From positions 1 to 40,920 of the IMG/VR virus record IMGVR_UViG_3300009553_000008: a stretch of 40,920 nucleotides of DNA. One strand, 5' to 3'. Positions 23,902-31,082 of this stretch are shown piece by piece. The stretch's first letter is position 1. Every line of letters starts with the position of its first letter. Both the position numbers and the translations under genes were made by a program. A model generated the notes under the pieces. The model had not been told where the DNA came from. It saw only the letters and a program-made list of their open reading frames with translations, and did not search any database. This DNA comes from a virus.

Positions 23902-24038
23902 TGCTTCTCCTTCTTCAGAAACTGTTCGATGGCCCTGCGGATCAGGTCACTCATCGTCAGTCCGGTTTGTGCGGAACGCTCTTTCAGCTTTTGAATGAGC
24001 TGCTCCGTTAGGAACACGTGGGCTCGATGTTTTGTCAT
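23898..24038 (-). CDS. Ribbon-helix-helix DNA-binding protein
   Basis: 46 residues from ATG 24038. HRAHVFLTEQLIQKLKERSA supplies the beta-strand and first helix, then TGLTMSDLIRRAIEQFLKKE the second helix with the conserved Ser-Asp-Leu turn: a CopG/Arc type ribbon-helix-helix. It would bind short palindromes as a dimer. Perfect inverted repeats such as the one at 39589 are possible targets. Likely an operon regulator. Confidence 0.75.
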   Translation of the reverse strand: MTKHRAHVFLTEQLIQKLKERSAQTGLTMSDLIRRAIEQFLKKEKQ

Positions 24039-24041
24039 GAC

Positions 24042-24677
24042 TCAGCTATCGAAGCCAAAAACAAACCTCACATTTCCGTGCAGTTCCTGCAGTCGCTTCA
24101 CCTCGTCAAAAAAGTAGGCAAGCTCCTCTTTCAAAGAATCTTCCCACGTCACACGAACATGAGAGAACGGTCTGCTGGTCTTACCGACTTCTGGCTCATC
24201 GATCACCACCACTCCGGGGCCACTGACTCCTCCACAGTAATGCGTCGGTCCGGTCTTCTTGTCCCACTCAGCGTAGTGCTTGCTGTCGATGATGCCGGTT
24301 TTGACGACGGTTCCCATGCCATCCGCATAGGGCAGCATTTCGGCTGCATTGAGCCATGAATGGGAATGGTCACCCATCCAGACGTAAAGCCGTTCATCAT
24401 CTTCGTGCCACTTGCGCCGCCTCGGGTTAATGATGCTCAGCGAATTGATCGGGTGATCTTCTTCGCTGCCGATAAGGAAGTCATCCGGAAGGCCTCGTGG
24501 TTCGCTGATCGGTCGAACAACCTCGCCAGTCGGGACGCCAGCGAAGCCGCGGCCATTGCGAACGCCGGCAAGCACTGCGAACAACTGGTAGTGCCGATCC
24601 TGATCGTAGTCGCTCTCGATGTCTTCCCATATTTCTCCGTTGAGGCGCTGGAAGACTCCGTGAATGTCGCATCCCAT
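24042..24677 (-). CDS. Conserved phage protein, MGCDIH family
   Basis: 211 residues from ATG 24677, with AGGAG 6 bases upstream. The MGCDIHGVFQRLNGEIWEDI opening and HYQLFAVLAGVRNG match a widespread phage and actinobacterial protein family of unknown function, often annotated only as hypothetical. His6 and the CDIH context suggest a metal site. It is the first gene downstream of an extended -10 promoter. Confidence 0.75.
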   Translation of the reverse strand: MGCDIHGVFQRLNGEIWEDIESDYDQDRHYQLFAVLAGVRNGRGFAGVPTGEVVRPISEPRGLPDDFLIGSEEDHPINSLSIINPRRRKWHEDDERLYVWMGDHSHSWLNAAEMLPYADGMGTVVKTGIIDSKHYAEWDKKTGPTHYCGGVSGPGVVVIDEPEVGKTSRPFSHVRVTWEDSLKEELAYFFDEVKRLQELHGNVRFVFGFDS

Positions 24678-24707
24678 TTCAATCTCCTGTTGTGCAATGA
24701 TGGCTAG

Positions 24708-24716
24708 ATCATAGCA
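24708..24716 (-). promoter_or_regulatory. Extended -10 promoter inside the early operon
   Basis: On the minus strand TGCTATGAT gives a -10 at 24713-24708 with an upstream TG, about 31 bases before the ATG at 24677. It would boost expression of the downstream half of the minus operon. The 183-base space between genes here holds nothing else I recognise. Confidence 0.6.
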
Positions 24717-24860
24717 CACAAAAAGCACACTGCTGAACTTTTACACATAGGTCACCGGCCCCGCGCAACCAGGGACTATTGCTGCTGATTCCCCTCGCAG
24801 ACCCTGAACCGTTCAGAGTGTTTGAGCAGCAGCTCACGAAGCTTTCCGACCGGTGGTTGT

Positions 24861-25355
24861 TCACTTGATCTGCAGATTCTTCCGCTTCTCGATGTGGGCG
24901 CCAGGGACTTCCGTTCCTGCCTTGATGGCGTCTGCGATGGCTTTCTTATCCGGCTGAGCCTCAGGAATAGGCGGGGTACGCATGTAGTCGATAGGGATCA
25001 GCCCGGGTTCGTCGATCACGACAGCAGATGATTCATGGAAGCTCAGGACGACACCGGGGCCTTCGATCTTCTTGATCCCCGTGGCTTCCATGCAGTTCTG
25101 CAGGTAGCGCTTCAGGCCTTCTGCGCGAGCTTCGATTGACTTGCGGCGCTCTGTCTGCCGAGCCTCGAATTCCTTGATGGCTTCGGCCGTCGCTTCCATG
25201 TTTCGGATCATGTATGCGACGCTCTGCACCTTCACTTCCAACTCGCCTGACAAGCCTTCCAGCGTGTCGGCCATGGTCTGAGCGTCGAGGTCGAGATTCG
25301 ACAGCTTTTCCGCTGCCTCACGGTACTCATTTGCGATGACGAAAAGTGCGGTCAT
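24861..25355 (-). CDS. Siphovirus Gp157-family protein
   Basis: 164 residues from ATG 25355 (MTALFVIANEYREAAEKLSN). A long helical N-terminal half (LEGLSGELEVKVQSVAYMIR) is followed by QNCMEATGIKKIEGPGVVLS and a Pro-rich C-terminal arm (YMRTPPIPEAQPDKKAIADA). This is the Gp157 family layout; members sit next to recombinases and may act in recombination or phage resistance. It overlaps erf by 4 bases. Confidence 0.82.
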   Translation of the reverse strand: MTALFVIANEYREAAEKLSNLDLDAQTMADTLEGLSGELEVKVQSVAYMIRNMEATAEAIKEFEARQTERRKSIEARAEGLKRYLQNCMEATGIKKIEGPGVVLSFHESSAVVIDEPGLIPIDYMRTPPIPEAQPDKKAIADAIKAGTEVPGAHIEKRKNLQIK

Positions 25356-25915
25356 TTCTTTGCCTGTTCGGCCTTCTGTTCGGCCCATTGGTTGATCTGA
25401 TCCACGGCAGCGCTGTCGTTCTGATCCATGGCGACTTCGATTGCAGCCTTGACGAAGGCTTTCAGTCCTCCAACGCTGGTTGCGCTGAAGATTTCTGCCT
25501 TGCGTTCCGCGAGCCATTCCTCGCGTGTCGGCCCGGCTTTTCCTTCCGACCCGTCGATGGCGTCATGCTCGACGATCTCAAGCGCAGCCACCCACAGATA
25601 GCGCCGCTGATACGTCTCGACGGCCCCAATGTTCTGCACCTCGTGACAGCCCTTGAGTGCAGCCGACCCCATCGGGGACGAGATCACTATGAACTCATCC
25701 GGCTTCTCGACGTTGCGAATCGACATCATCGCAATCTTGTCCTCGAAGGTCACGATGCCACACAGGCCGTTCTTCTTGAACACTTTCAGTGCCGGGATGA
25801 GGAAGTCCCCCAGCTCGAAGTAGTAGTAGCCGGCGAACTTGTTGTGGCCGGTCTTCTTCAACTCCAAGCCGTGGAACTCCTCACGGGCTGCGTTCAGCTT
25901 TTCGTAGACGTTCAT
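25352..25915 (-). CDS. erf: ERF-family single-strand annealing recombinase
   Basis: 187 residues from ATG 25915. HNKFAGYYYFELGDFLIPAL (about residues 24-43) and GAVETYQRRYLWVAALEIVEHDA (about 97-119) are the conserved ERF blocks. ERF proteins anneal complementary single strands, as in P22, for circularisation and recombination-dependent replication. The protein lacks any ATPase motif, as expected. Gp157 and ERF are adjacent, a common pair. No single-strand-binding gene is recognised. Confidence 0.88.
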   Translation of the reverse strand: MNVYEKLNAAREEFHGLELKKTGHNKFAGYYYFELGDFLIPALKVFKKNGLCGIVTFEDKIAMMSIRNVEKPDEFIVISSPMGSAALKGCHEVQNIGAVETYQRRYLWVAALEIVEHDAIDGSEGKAGPTREEWLAERKAEIFSATSVGGLKAFVKAAIEVAMDQNDSAAVDQINQWAEQKAEQAKK

Positions 25916-26028
25916 CAGAAATCCGATCCGTGGTAGACGATCTCAGTTGCCACTTGAAGCGCATACAGCGCCCCGTGGTGCTTTCGGTACTGCCAGTACA
26001 AGTGCTGGGCTTCTCGGAATTTGTTCAT
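25915..26028 (-). CDS. Micro-protein upstream of erf
   Basis: 37 residues from ATG 26028 (MNKFREAQHLYWQYRKHHGA). It overlaps erf's start by one base and the upstream micro-gene by one base. Basic and Tyr/His-rich. Supported by its couplings and start context only. Confidence 0.55.
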   Translation of the reverse strand: MNKFREAQHLYWQYRKHHGALYALQVATEIVYHGSDF

Positions 26029-26099
26029 CACAGCTCCCATGTTGGTCTATTGAGCCAAGCCCACAGGGCTCGTAGCAGTCGGCGGGTGCGGAGGGTCAT
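26028..26099 (-). CDS. Possible 23-residue micro-protein
   Basis: ATG 26099 lies within the stop of the upstream gene (ATGA overlap) and its own TGA overlaps the next ATG by one base. The peptide MTLRTRRLLRALWAWLNRPT is Arg/Leu/Trp-rich and would form an amphipathic cationic helix. The double coupling is suggestive but the length allows chance. Confidence 0.4.
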   Translation of the reverse strand: MTLRTRRLLRALWAWLNRPTWEL

Positions 26100-26509
26100 T
26101 CAGCAGCATTCGAGAGAACGCGGTAGGCAACGATGTCCCAAGCGCGAGAGCCGTTGATGTGGTTCCAGCGGATATCTTCAGGCCTCTTTGTGAAGGTCGT
26201 TGATGTCTCGCAGCGAAACCGAAACTCCACCACAGAGCCAGAACTTACGGGGCACAAGCCGCCGCCCCATTCCATTAGCGCATTCGGCAAAACCGGAAGC
26301 GTCGGCAGTGGCGTCGGCACCCGTTGCTTCGGCGGATGAGACACAGCCGGCGTCTCATGCTCCTTGAAGTCGGTGTAGAGCTTCCCATCCGCACCCTTGA
26401 ACACTCCCGGGCTGACTTGCTCAGGGGTGAAGGTCTTCTCAGCGATGGGGCGAGGGATTGCCTTGCCCAACGGGAGAAAGGATTCAGTCTTGAGGATGTT
26501 GATGGTCAT
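26096..26509 (-). CDS. Hypothetical protein
   Basis: 137 residues from ATG 26509 (MTINILKTESFLPLGKAIPR). The middle contains PGVFKGADGKLYTDFKEH and a Pro-rich linker, then FRCETSTTFTKRPEDIRWNH. No family recognised. It overlaps the upstream gene by 4 bases. Confidence 0.62.
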   Translation of the reverse strand: MTINILKTESFLPLGKAIPRPIAEKTFTPEQVSPGVFKGADGKLYTDFKEHETPAVSHPPKQRVPTPLPTLPVLPNALMEWGGGLCPVSSGSVVEFRFRCETSTTFTKRPEDIRWNHINGSRAWDIVAYRVLSNAAE

Positions 26510-26949
26510 GATTTCACCTTTTCTGTAACTCTGTCCAGACGCTCAATCTCGGCGAGGATGAGGGCGCCGGCCTTGATGAGATTGCGGCGACGAACACCAC
26601 TCGGCTTCCACCATTCATCGTCCCACGGCCAGATGCGTGTCACGATGCTTGGCTCCATCTCGTCGCCTATTACGCGGCCGTCACTGGAGCCTACCAACGC
26701 ATAGGCTGCGGCGGCTCGCGCTAACGAGCAATTTCCGTGTGCGTCATCGTGCTCCGCCGACCATCCCTCTGCACTGATCTGTCGATCGCGCTCGAACAGC
26801 ACATCGCGCGCAGCCTTTGTTTGTTGGAACTGAGAAGTCAAGTATTTCTCAAGAGCATGAATTGCCGGCTCAAGGAGCGTCGATCCGTGGCTGTAGTGCA
26901 TTGCAATGTGCGCAAGCCGCATCGCCTCAGAAACTCGATCATCACTCAT
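26506..26949 (-). CDS. Conserved phage protein with EGW-AEHDD motif
   Basis: 147 residues from ATG 26949. ERDRQISAEGWSAEHDDAHG is the hallmark of a phage protein family seen in many early regions. The following LARAAAAYALVGSSDGRVIG and PWDDEWWKP also belong to it. Role unknown; the paired acidic/His motif suggests metal or nucleotide binding. Confidence 0.75.
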   Translation of the reverse strand: MSDDRVSEAMRLAHIAMHYSHGSTLLEPAIHALEKYLTSQFQQTKAARDVLFERDRQISAEGWSAEHDDAHGNCSLARAAAAYALVGSSDGRVIGDEMEPSIVTRIWPWDDEWWKPSGVRRRNLIKAGALILAEIERLDRVTEKVKS

Positions 26950-27178
26950 AGCGCCTTGCCTCCAAAATCAGATGCTCCCACTTCTCAACAAGCTGCGGAG
27001 CAAACAAAGACCGATCCACCTCTACACCCTGAATCATCGCTCCAGTCACAAAGACAGAAGCAGGAGTAGCAGGGCCATCGGTAGCCGATCCGCGACGACC
27101 TTCGGGCTCGCCGGGGTCGTAGTCGTAGCAGACTTCGACTTGTGCTTCTCCGAAATCTTGCAGGCTTCTTAGGGTCAT
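26942..27178 (-). CDS. Hypothetical protein
   Basis: 78 residues from ATG 27178, ATGA-coupled to the upstream gene. Includes EVCYDYDPGEPEGRRGSATD, a pattern found in a phage family around DNA-metabolism genes (CxYDY-PGE). Function unknown. Confidence 0.6.
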   Translation of the reverse strand: MTLRSLQDFGEAQVEVCYDYDPGEPEGRRGSATDGPATPASVFVTGAMIQGVEVDRSLFAPQLVEKWEHLILEARRYE

Positions 27179-27504
27179 GATGTTTGGTGCTCCAGTTCGT
27201 AGCTCAGGTCTTGAATCTTGACCCTCAGGTTGTCCACCTCAGCTTGCAAAGACTTGAGTTGAGATTCAGCAGCCTTGCGCATGTCGTCGTTGGTGTCACG
27301 AACTGACTCGAAGCAATCCTCGATCTCTTCGTACAAGCTTTTTGACTTCTCGCTGATGTAGTTGCCCATGCTTGTGAATGTCAGATCAAGTAAAGGGCAA
27401 GCCTCTTCAAGCAAATCCTTGATGTGATTTTTGATGCACTCCTCAGCTTGGCCGATTGCCTCGTCGATCTTCGGGCATGTGTACGGGTAGTCAAAATGAG
27501 ACAT
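27175..27504 (-). CDS. Acidic coiled-coil protein
   Basis: 109 residues from ATG 27504. Cys-containing N-terminal segment (YPYTCPKIDEAIGQAEECI) followed by a C-terminal coiled coil (AAESQLKSLQAEVDNLRVKI). Strongly acidic. No family recognised. Confidence 0.63.
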   Translation of the reverse strand: MSHFDYPYTCPKIDEAIGQAEECIKNHIKDLLEEACPLLDLTFTSMGNYISEKSKSLYEEIEDCFESVRDTNDDMRKAAESQLKSLQAEVDNLRVKIQDLSYELEHQTS

Positions 27505-27905
27505 CAGAATTTCCCCTCAACAGAAAGATGTAGAACAGTGCGAGCCTTGATCAAGTGCCCCGGCACCAGAGTAAGACGAGGCGTCACCCCCATCACTTGC
27601 ACAGGCGATGCAGCAGACAGCGCCACAAGCGGTGCGATGTAGCTGCGTGACCAGCCTTGTCCGTCCTTGATCGAGTAGCCTGTGATGCCACCCAGCGTGA
27701 CATCAACAGGACCGATCAGTTGGAACGACTGGCCGATGTAGAAGCTGTTGCGACGCAGTGTGTTCTTGTACCCGCCAACAGTCAGGCCCGAGTCGGTTCG
27801 GACGTACAGGCCGTAGTTCTGGTTTTCATCGCTATCCTTGCTTGGTATATGTGCGCTATGAATGTGCATGCCAATGGTCACGGCTGCGAGTGAAAAAATG
27901 CTCAC
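27504..27905 (-). CDS. PagP-like outer-membrane-type protein
   Basis: 133 residues from ATG 27905. The start (MSIFSLAAVTIGMHIHSAH) could be a signal or anchor. Then NYGLYVRTDSGLTVGGYKNT and RNSFYIGQSFQLIGPVDVTL resemble the repeated beta-hairpins of a PagP-like barrel family found in phages. PagP palmitoylates lipid A; a phage version could modify the host surface. The full catalytic set is not visible, so only fold similarity is suggested. Confidence 0.58.
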   Translation of the reverse strand: MSIFSLAAVTIGMHIHSAHIPSKDSDENQNYGLYVRTDSGLTVGGYKNTLRRNSFYIGQSFQLIGPVDVTLGGITGYSIKDGQGWSRSYIAPLVALSAASPVQVMGVTPRLTLVPGHLIKARTVLHLSVEGKF

Positions 27906-28384
27906 AATGTTCCCCCTTCGTGGTGGATTCGCTTTGCTTTGACATAGGCCGCATGCGCCTCTTCTGCGGTCGAAAAAGTACCGAGACGCATGATCTTGCC
28001 CTCCACAAAGATCTTTGAATAGAACCGATTCCCGCTTGGGAAGGCACCAAGAAGTGCGCCGGGCCTTTTCGATCCAGTCCTTCGTCGATTCTGGTTATTT
28101 ATTTGGCGGGACGCTTGGCGCAAATTTGCCCATCGGTTGTTCGTTCCGTCACCGTCAACATGGTCAACGAGATCTGTCGGCCACTCACCAGTCATCCATA
28201 AGACCGCAAGTCTGTGAGCCGCGTATAGCTCGTCATCGACGCGAATCTTTACGTATCCGCGGGAGCTGCATCCGGCAATTTCTCCAACCTTGTGCCTGCC
28301 ATCGGGTCGATCCTTGAGCCGAGTGAAAACACCCGTCTCAGAGTCGTACGCAAGAAGCTCGCGAAGACGCTCTGCAGTCAGCAT
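27902..28384 (-). CDS. HNH endonuclease with AP2 DNA-binding domain
   Basis: 160 residues from ATG 28384. HNH part: AAHRLAVLWMTGEWPTDLVD, then HVDGDGTNNRWANLRQASRQ (about residues 55-95). AP2 part: GAFPSGNRFYSKIFVEGKIM and LGTFSTAEEAHAAYVKAKR (about 112-150). This is the common HNH-AP2 homing endonuclease architecture. The stop of the upstream gene overlaps its start (TGATG). An in-frame GTG one codon earlier is possible. Confidence 0.9.
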   Translation of the reverse strand: MLTAERLRELLAYDSETGVFTRLKDRPDGRHKVGEIAGCSSRGYVKIRVDDELYAAHRLAVLWMTGEWPTDLVDHVDGDGTNNRWANLRQASRQINNQNRRRTGSKRPGALLGAFPSGNRFYSKIFVEGKIMRLGTFSTAEEAHAAYVKAKRIHHEGGTL

Positions 28385-28599
28385 CACAGTCCACCAAAGC
28401 CCGAGTCAGCCACGTCCGCAAGCGCCTTCATGCTGCAGCAGTCCGTCGTGACGACATGCGCCCGCTTGCTGCACGTCAGGCTCGGCGTATCGTACTTGGC
28501 GAAGGCTTGCTTCAGCGCCTGCTGCTGGCTGGGCGCTTCGATGTCGGTGATGATCAGCCGGCCGATTCGGTCGATGCCGGTCAGGTGGTAATTGCTCAT
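28384..28599 (-). CDS. Hypothetical protein
   Basis: 71 residues from ATG 28599 (MSNYHLTGIDRIGRLIITDI). A small alpha/beta protein with EAPSQQQALKQAFAKYDTPS and Cys-rich C-terminal part (SLTCSKRAHVVTTDCCSM). No family recognised. The HNH gene follows it without a gap. Confidence 0.62.
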   Translation of the reverse strand: MSNYHLTGIDRIGRLIITDIEAPSQQQALKQAFAKYDTPSLTCSKRAHVVTTDCCSMKALADVADSGFGGL

Positions 28600-28656
28600 G
28601 GTTGTCCTTGGTGGTGATCGCAATCCCAAGCCGGCATCACCGGCAAGGGGCTGGGA

Positions 28657-28998
28657 TCAGTCGTTCCGCACTTCGTCGATCTTGTCGGCCCTGCCGATGT
28701 TGGTCAGCAACTGTTGCAGCTGGTGCGGGTTGTGGTCGTACCAGCGGTTCGAGATCCACAGCTTGCCGTCGTCATCGCTGAGGACGGTCAGCTTCACGGC
28801 CCGGCCGTGCACGTAATCCATGCCCAGCTTCACACGGCCGCCGGCGCGCTCGCGGAGAACAAGCGCCTCGGCGTCCTCTTGCGACAGCTCGCCGTCTCGG
28901 GCATGAAGGAAGCCCATGCCCTGAGGCTGCGACAGTGCGTAGGCTGCTTGCGCCACTTTCACGAGGTCAGCGCCGGTGATGTCGATCATGTTTTCCAC
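28657..28998 (-). CDS. Hypothetical protein
   Basis: 113 residues from GTG 28998 (preceded by AAAGGA at 5-base spacing; the ATG at 28989 is too far). Contains DITGADLVKVAQAAYALSQP, MGFLHARDGELSQEDAEALV and KLWISNRWYDHNPHQLQQLL. The pattern is seen in phage early proteins; function unknown. Confidence 0.65.
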   Translation of the reverse strand: MENMIDITGADLVKVAQAAYALSQPQGMGFLHARDGELSQEDAEALVLRERAGGRVKLGMDYVHGRAVKLTVLSDDDGKLWISNRWYDHNPHQLQQLLTNIGRADKIDEVRND

Positions 28999-29070
28999 GG
29001 GAATCCTTTCTGTTTCGTGCGGATCGCACTCGCCTGCCTCGGGGCAAGCGGCTGCGTTCTTGGTAGAGGG

Positions 29071-29373
29071 TCAGGAGGTGGCGCGGGCGATGGCTGCGAG
29101 TGCAGCCACGACAGAGGGCAGCGGGCTGATTTCAGGATTGCCGATGCGGCTATTCACGTCTTCGATCAGTGCTTCGATCGCTGCGATCAGACCCGGCCTG
29201 CTGTTCAGCGCCAGTGCGATGAGATCGAAGTTTGCTTTGGTGTGCAGCCCTTTCACTGCAACTTGGCGCGCAATGATGGTCACGCCGTCTCCGGCCATCA
29301 GAAACACGTCGGCGGCTGGCTCACGAAACTTCACCTTGACGCTATATGGTCCCGGCGTGTGCTGCGTGCTCAT
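29071..29373 (-). CDS. Hypothetical protein, HTPGPY family
   Basis: 100 residues from ATG 29373. MSTQHTPGPYSVKVKFREPA and NFDLIALALNSRPGLIAAIEAL fit a large family of short phage proteins that begin with (H)TPGPW/Y and end in a NA-LI-AAPELL-like helix. Function unknown despite the family's wide spread. Confidence 0.72.
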   Translation of the reverse strand: MSTQHTPGPYSVKVKFREPAADVFLMAGDGVTIIARQVAVKGLHTKANFDLIALALNSRPGLIAAIEALIEDVNSRIGNPEISPLPSVVAALAAIARATS

Positions 29374-29425
29374 TTGGTTGATCTCCAGTAGGTAGTGGTG
29401 GGTCAGGCCCCGAAGGGCCGTTGGA

Positions 29426-29596
29426 TCAGGGGCAATTCGTGTGGTCGTGAACGTCAGAGCCGGGATCGTTGAACAGGTGGCCGTGGGCGGCGTAGTCTTC
29501 GCGGTCAGCATCGCTGTCCATCACGATGCCCATCTCGCGGCAGAACTCGATGTAAGCGGCGTCGAGCTTGGCTTGTTCGGTCTTGGTGGTGTTCAT
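29426..29596 (-). CDS. First gene of the minus-strand operon, hypothetical
   Basis: 56 residues from ATG 29596 (MNTTKTEQAKLDAAYIEFCR). Small and acidic with a His/Asp-rich C-terminus (SDVHDHTNCP) that could bind metal. The gene follows the divergent promoter directly. Confidence 0.62.
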   Translation of the reverse strand: MNTTKTEQAKLDAAYIEFCREMGIVMDSDADREDYAAHGHLFNDPGSDVHDHTNCP

Positions 29597-29634
29597 GGTG
29601 GGCTCCGTCTGTGTTTGCTGATTCGATGCAGATA

Positions 29635-29705
29635 AGTGTAGCACACGTTGTGTCACGCAACATAGGACAAACCCTAATGCTTTCTGTGTCACACCGTGCT
29701 ATGCT
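29635..29705. promoter_or_regulatory. Divergent early promoters with paired TGTGTCAC repeats
   Basis: Minus strand: TGCTACACT, -10 at 29640-29635, driving 29596 leftward. Plus strand: TGCTATGCT, -10 at 29700-29705, driving 29712 rightward; the ATG follows the hexamer by 6 bases, so that mRNA is probably leaderless. Between them TGTGTCAC occurs twice in the same orientation at 29649-29656 and 29685-29692, 36 bp apart, plausible operators for a regulator. The minus -10 also lies in a GTGT-AGC-ACAC inverted repeat (29636-29646). Confidence 0.65.
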
Positions 29706-29711
29706 TCTCGC

Positions 29712-29864
29712 ATGCTCAAAAAACCTCCCACCAAGGCGGCAAGCGTCCGGCTCTCGCTGGAACACTGGGCGAAGCTGCGCGCCCTCATGCAGTACTTCGG
29801 ACGCTCCTGGCTTGAAAGAGCCATCGACCGTGAGCACAAGAAACTTCCAAAGGACTCCCAATGA
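29712..29864 (+). CDS. Small Arc/ribbon-helix-helix-like protein, leaderless
   Basis: 50 residues from ATG 29712 (MLKKPPTKAASVRLSLEHWA). ASVRLSLEHWAKLRALMQYF then SWLERAIDREHKK resembles a strand-helix-helix fold of Arc type. It is the first rightward gene, next to the divergent control region, so an autoregulator is plausible. It has no Shine-Dalgarno; its start abuts the promoter. Confidence 0.65.
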   Translation: MLKKPPTKAASVRLSLEHWAKLRALMQYFGRSWLERAIDREHKKLPKDSQ

Positions 29865-30001
29865 GATCAGCATCCCAAGGAGCAACGCTCCAACCCATCC
29901 CCTACGACCCGTTCGACATTGGCCCCTTGCCTGAAGTCACTGAGTTCTTCGGTGAATCGGTGTGGGAGCTGTGGTTTGCTTTTGTGGAGGTGACGAAATG
30001 A
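29861..30001 (+). CDS. Small hypothetical protein
   Basis: 46 residues from ATG 29861, ATGA-coupled on both sides. LQPIPYDPFDIGPLPEVTEF then a Trp-rich C-terminus (GESVWELWFAFVEV). No family recognised. Confidence 0.58.
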   Translation: MRSASQGATLQPIPYDPFDIGPLPEVTEFFGESVWELWFAFVEVTK

Positions 30002-30219
30002 AAAGCGCAAGCGTGAAGGCTGCTGAGCTTCGGCTTAAGGCGTCCGAGCTGCAAGAGTCGGGCGAATCTGACGACATCTACAACATGCCGTGCGATACGT
30101 TCGATGTACTTCTCAGGCTGAGCGACGGCTGCGGCGGGATGCTAAATGTATGGCCCGTCGACATCCTGCAAATTTTCTGCCTGTTCGCCGCAGAATTCGA
30201 GGAGTCCGAATCATGCTGA
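29998..30219 (+). CDS. Small hypothetical protein
   Basis: 73 residues from ATG 29998 (MKSASVKAAELRLKASELQE). Basic helix first, then an acidic, Cys-containing part (DGCGGMLNVWPVDILQIF). Overlaps neighbours by 4-7 bases. Function unknown. Confidence 0.6.
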   Translation: MKSASVKAAELRLKASELQESGESDDIYNMPCDTFDVLLRLSDGCGGMLNVWPVDILQIFCLFAAEFEESESC

Positions 30220-30377
30220 CCCTTCACAACCTAGCTGCCCAGCTCCGCGCAAAGGCAGAAGCCAAGCCCGTAGAGCATCCCGAAGCGCCTCACTTCGTAT
30301 ACAACGAGCGGGACCATTGGGATGGTGCTGACTCAATGGCTGATTGGAGTGTGCAGCACGCGGAGGCCGTCAAATGA
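30213..30377 (+). CDS. Small hypothetical protein
   Basis: 54 residues from ATG 30213 (MLTLHNLAAQLRAKAEAKPV). Helical N-terminus and a Trp/Asp-rich end (ERDHWDGADSMADWSVQH). Overlaps both neighbours. Confidence 0.58.
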   Translation: MLTLHNLAAQLRAKAEAKPVEHPEAPHFVYNERDHWDGADSMADWSVQHAEAVK

Positions 30378-30622
30378 GCAGATACGTAACCATCGAAGAC
30401 GCTCGAATCGAAATCGATCTTGACGACATAGACGATGAGGACATCGAAGAAGAGTACGAGCGTCGCGGCTTGGGCGATGGTGAGGACATTGTCGAGACGG
30501 AAGATGCCGACTTGTTCTTCATCGTTGACCAGCATCATGTACTTGAGTGGCTGCGTCAATCGAACCCTCCTCAAGAGATTCGCGATTGGTACTACGCCAG
30601 AAAGGGAAGGATTCTGCTATGA
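30374..30622 (+). CDS. Highly acidic small protein
   Basis: 82 residues from ATG 30374. A run of Asp/Glu (ARIEIDLDDIDDEDIEEEYE) gives an extreme negative charge, then DQHHVLEWLRQSNPPQEI. Very acidic early phage proteins sometimes act as DNA mimics that block host DNA-binding proteins; this is a hypothesis from charge only. Confidence 0.62.
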   Translation: MSRYVTIEDARIEIDLDDIDDEDIEEEYERRGLGDGEDIVETEDADLFFIVDQHHVLEWLRQSNPPQEIRDWYYARKGRILL

Positions 30623-30900
30623 AGCAAATCGATCTAGTCGGCGGACTTCCTGAGCAAGAGCCCAAGCCGTTCAAGGATGTCAATAACCTTCGCCCCACCA
30701 TCGCCGAAGAGAAAGCCGAGCTTTGCCTTCGCATCGGCATCCTGTGCCGCAAGCCTCCTGCATGTGTCGCAAACGGCTCCATCCAGACAACTCGTGAATG
30801 GATTGCTGCGATGAAGTCTGCGATGGCAACGGCGAAGAAGGTCCGCGCCAGTGTTCCCGAGTTGACTGCTGCAATTTCAAACATGGAGAGATTCAAGTGA
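30619..30900 (+). CDS. Hypothetical protein
   Basis: 93 residues from ATG 30619 (MKQIDLVGGLPEQEPKPFKD). A basic helical C-terminal half (TREWIAAMKSAMATAKKVRA). Two Cys and CRKPPAC near residue 44. No family recognised. Confidence 0.6.
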   Translation: MKQIDLVGGLPEQEPKPFKDVNNLRPTIAEEKAELCLRIGILCRKPPACVANGSIQTTREWIAAMKSAMATAKKVRASVPELTAAISNMERFK

Positions 30901-31082
30901 ACGAAGAACACCGCATCCTTTCTCTCATCAACGCAGAAACAGACAGCTTGCGAGAGCTTCTGTCAATGCATGGTGACTGGGACGTTCTCATGAGCATTCT
31001 GAGCACAACCGACAAGATCAACAAGCTGTACGACGAACTCTCGGCGCAAGTGGAAATGCGCCTTCTTCTGGAGCGTGTATGA
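30897..31082 (+). CDS. Small helical hypothetical protein
   Basis: 61 residues from GTG 30897 (GTGA overlap). Helical and acidic (HRILSLINAETDSLRELLSM). No family recognised. Confidence 0.58.
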   Translation: MNEEHRILSLINAETDSLRELLSMHGDWDVLMSILSTTDKINKLYDELSAQVEMRLLLERV

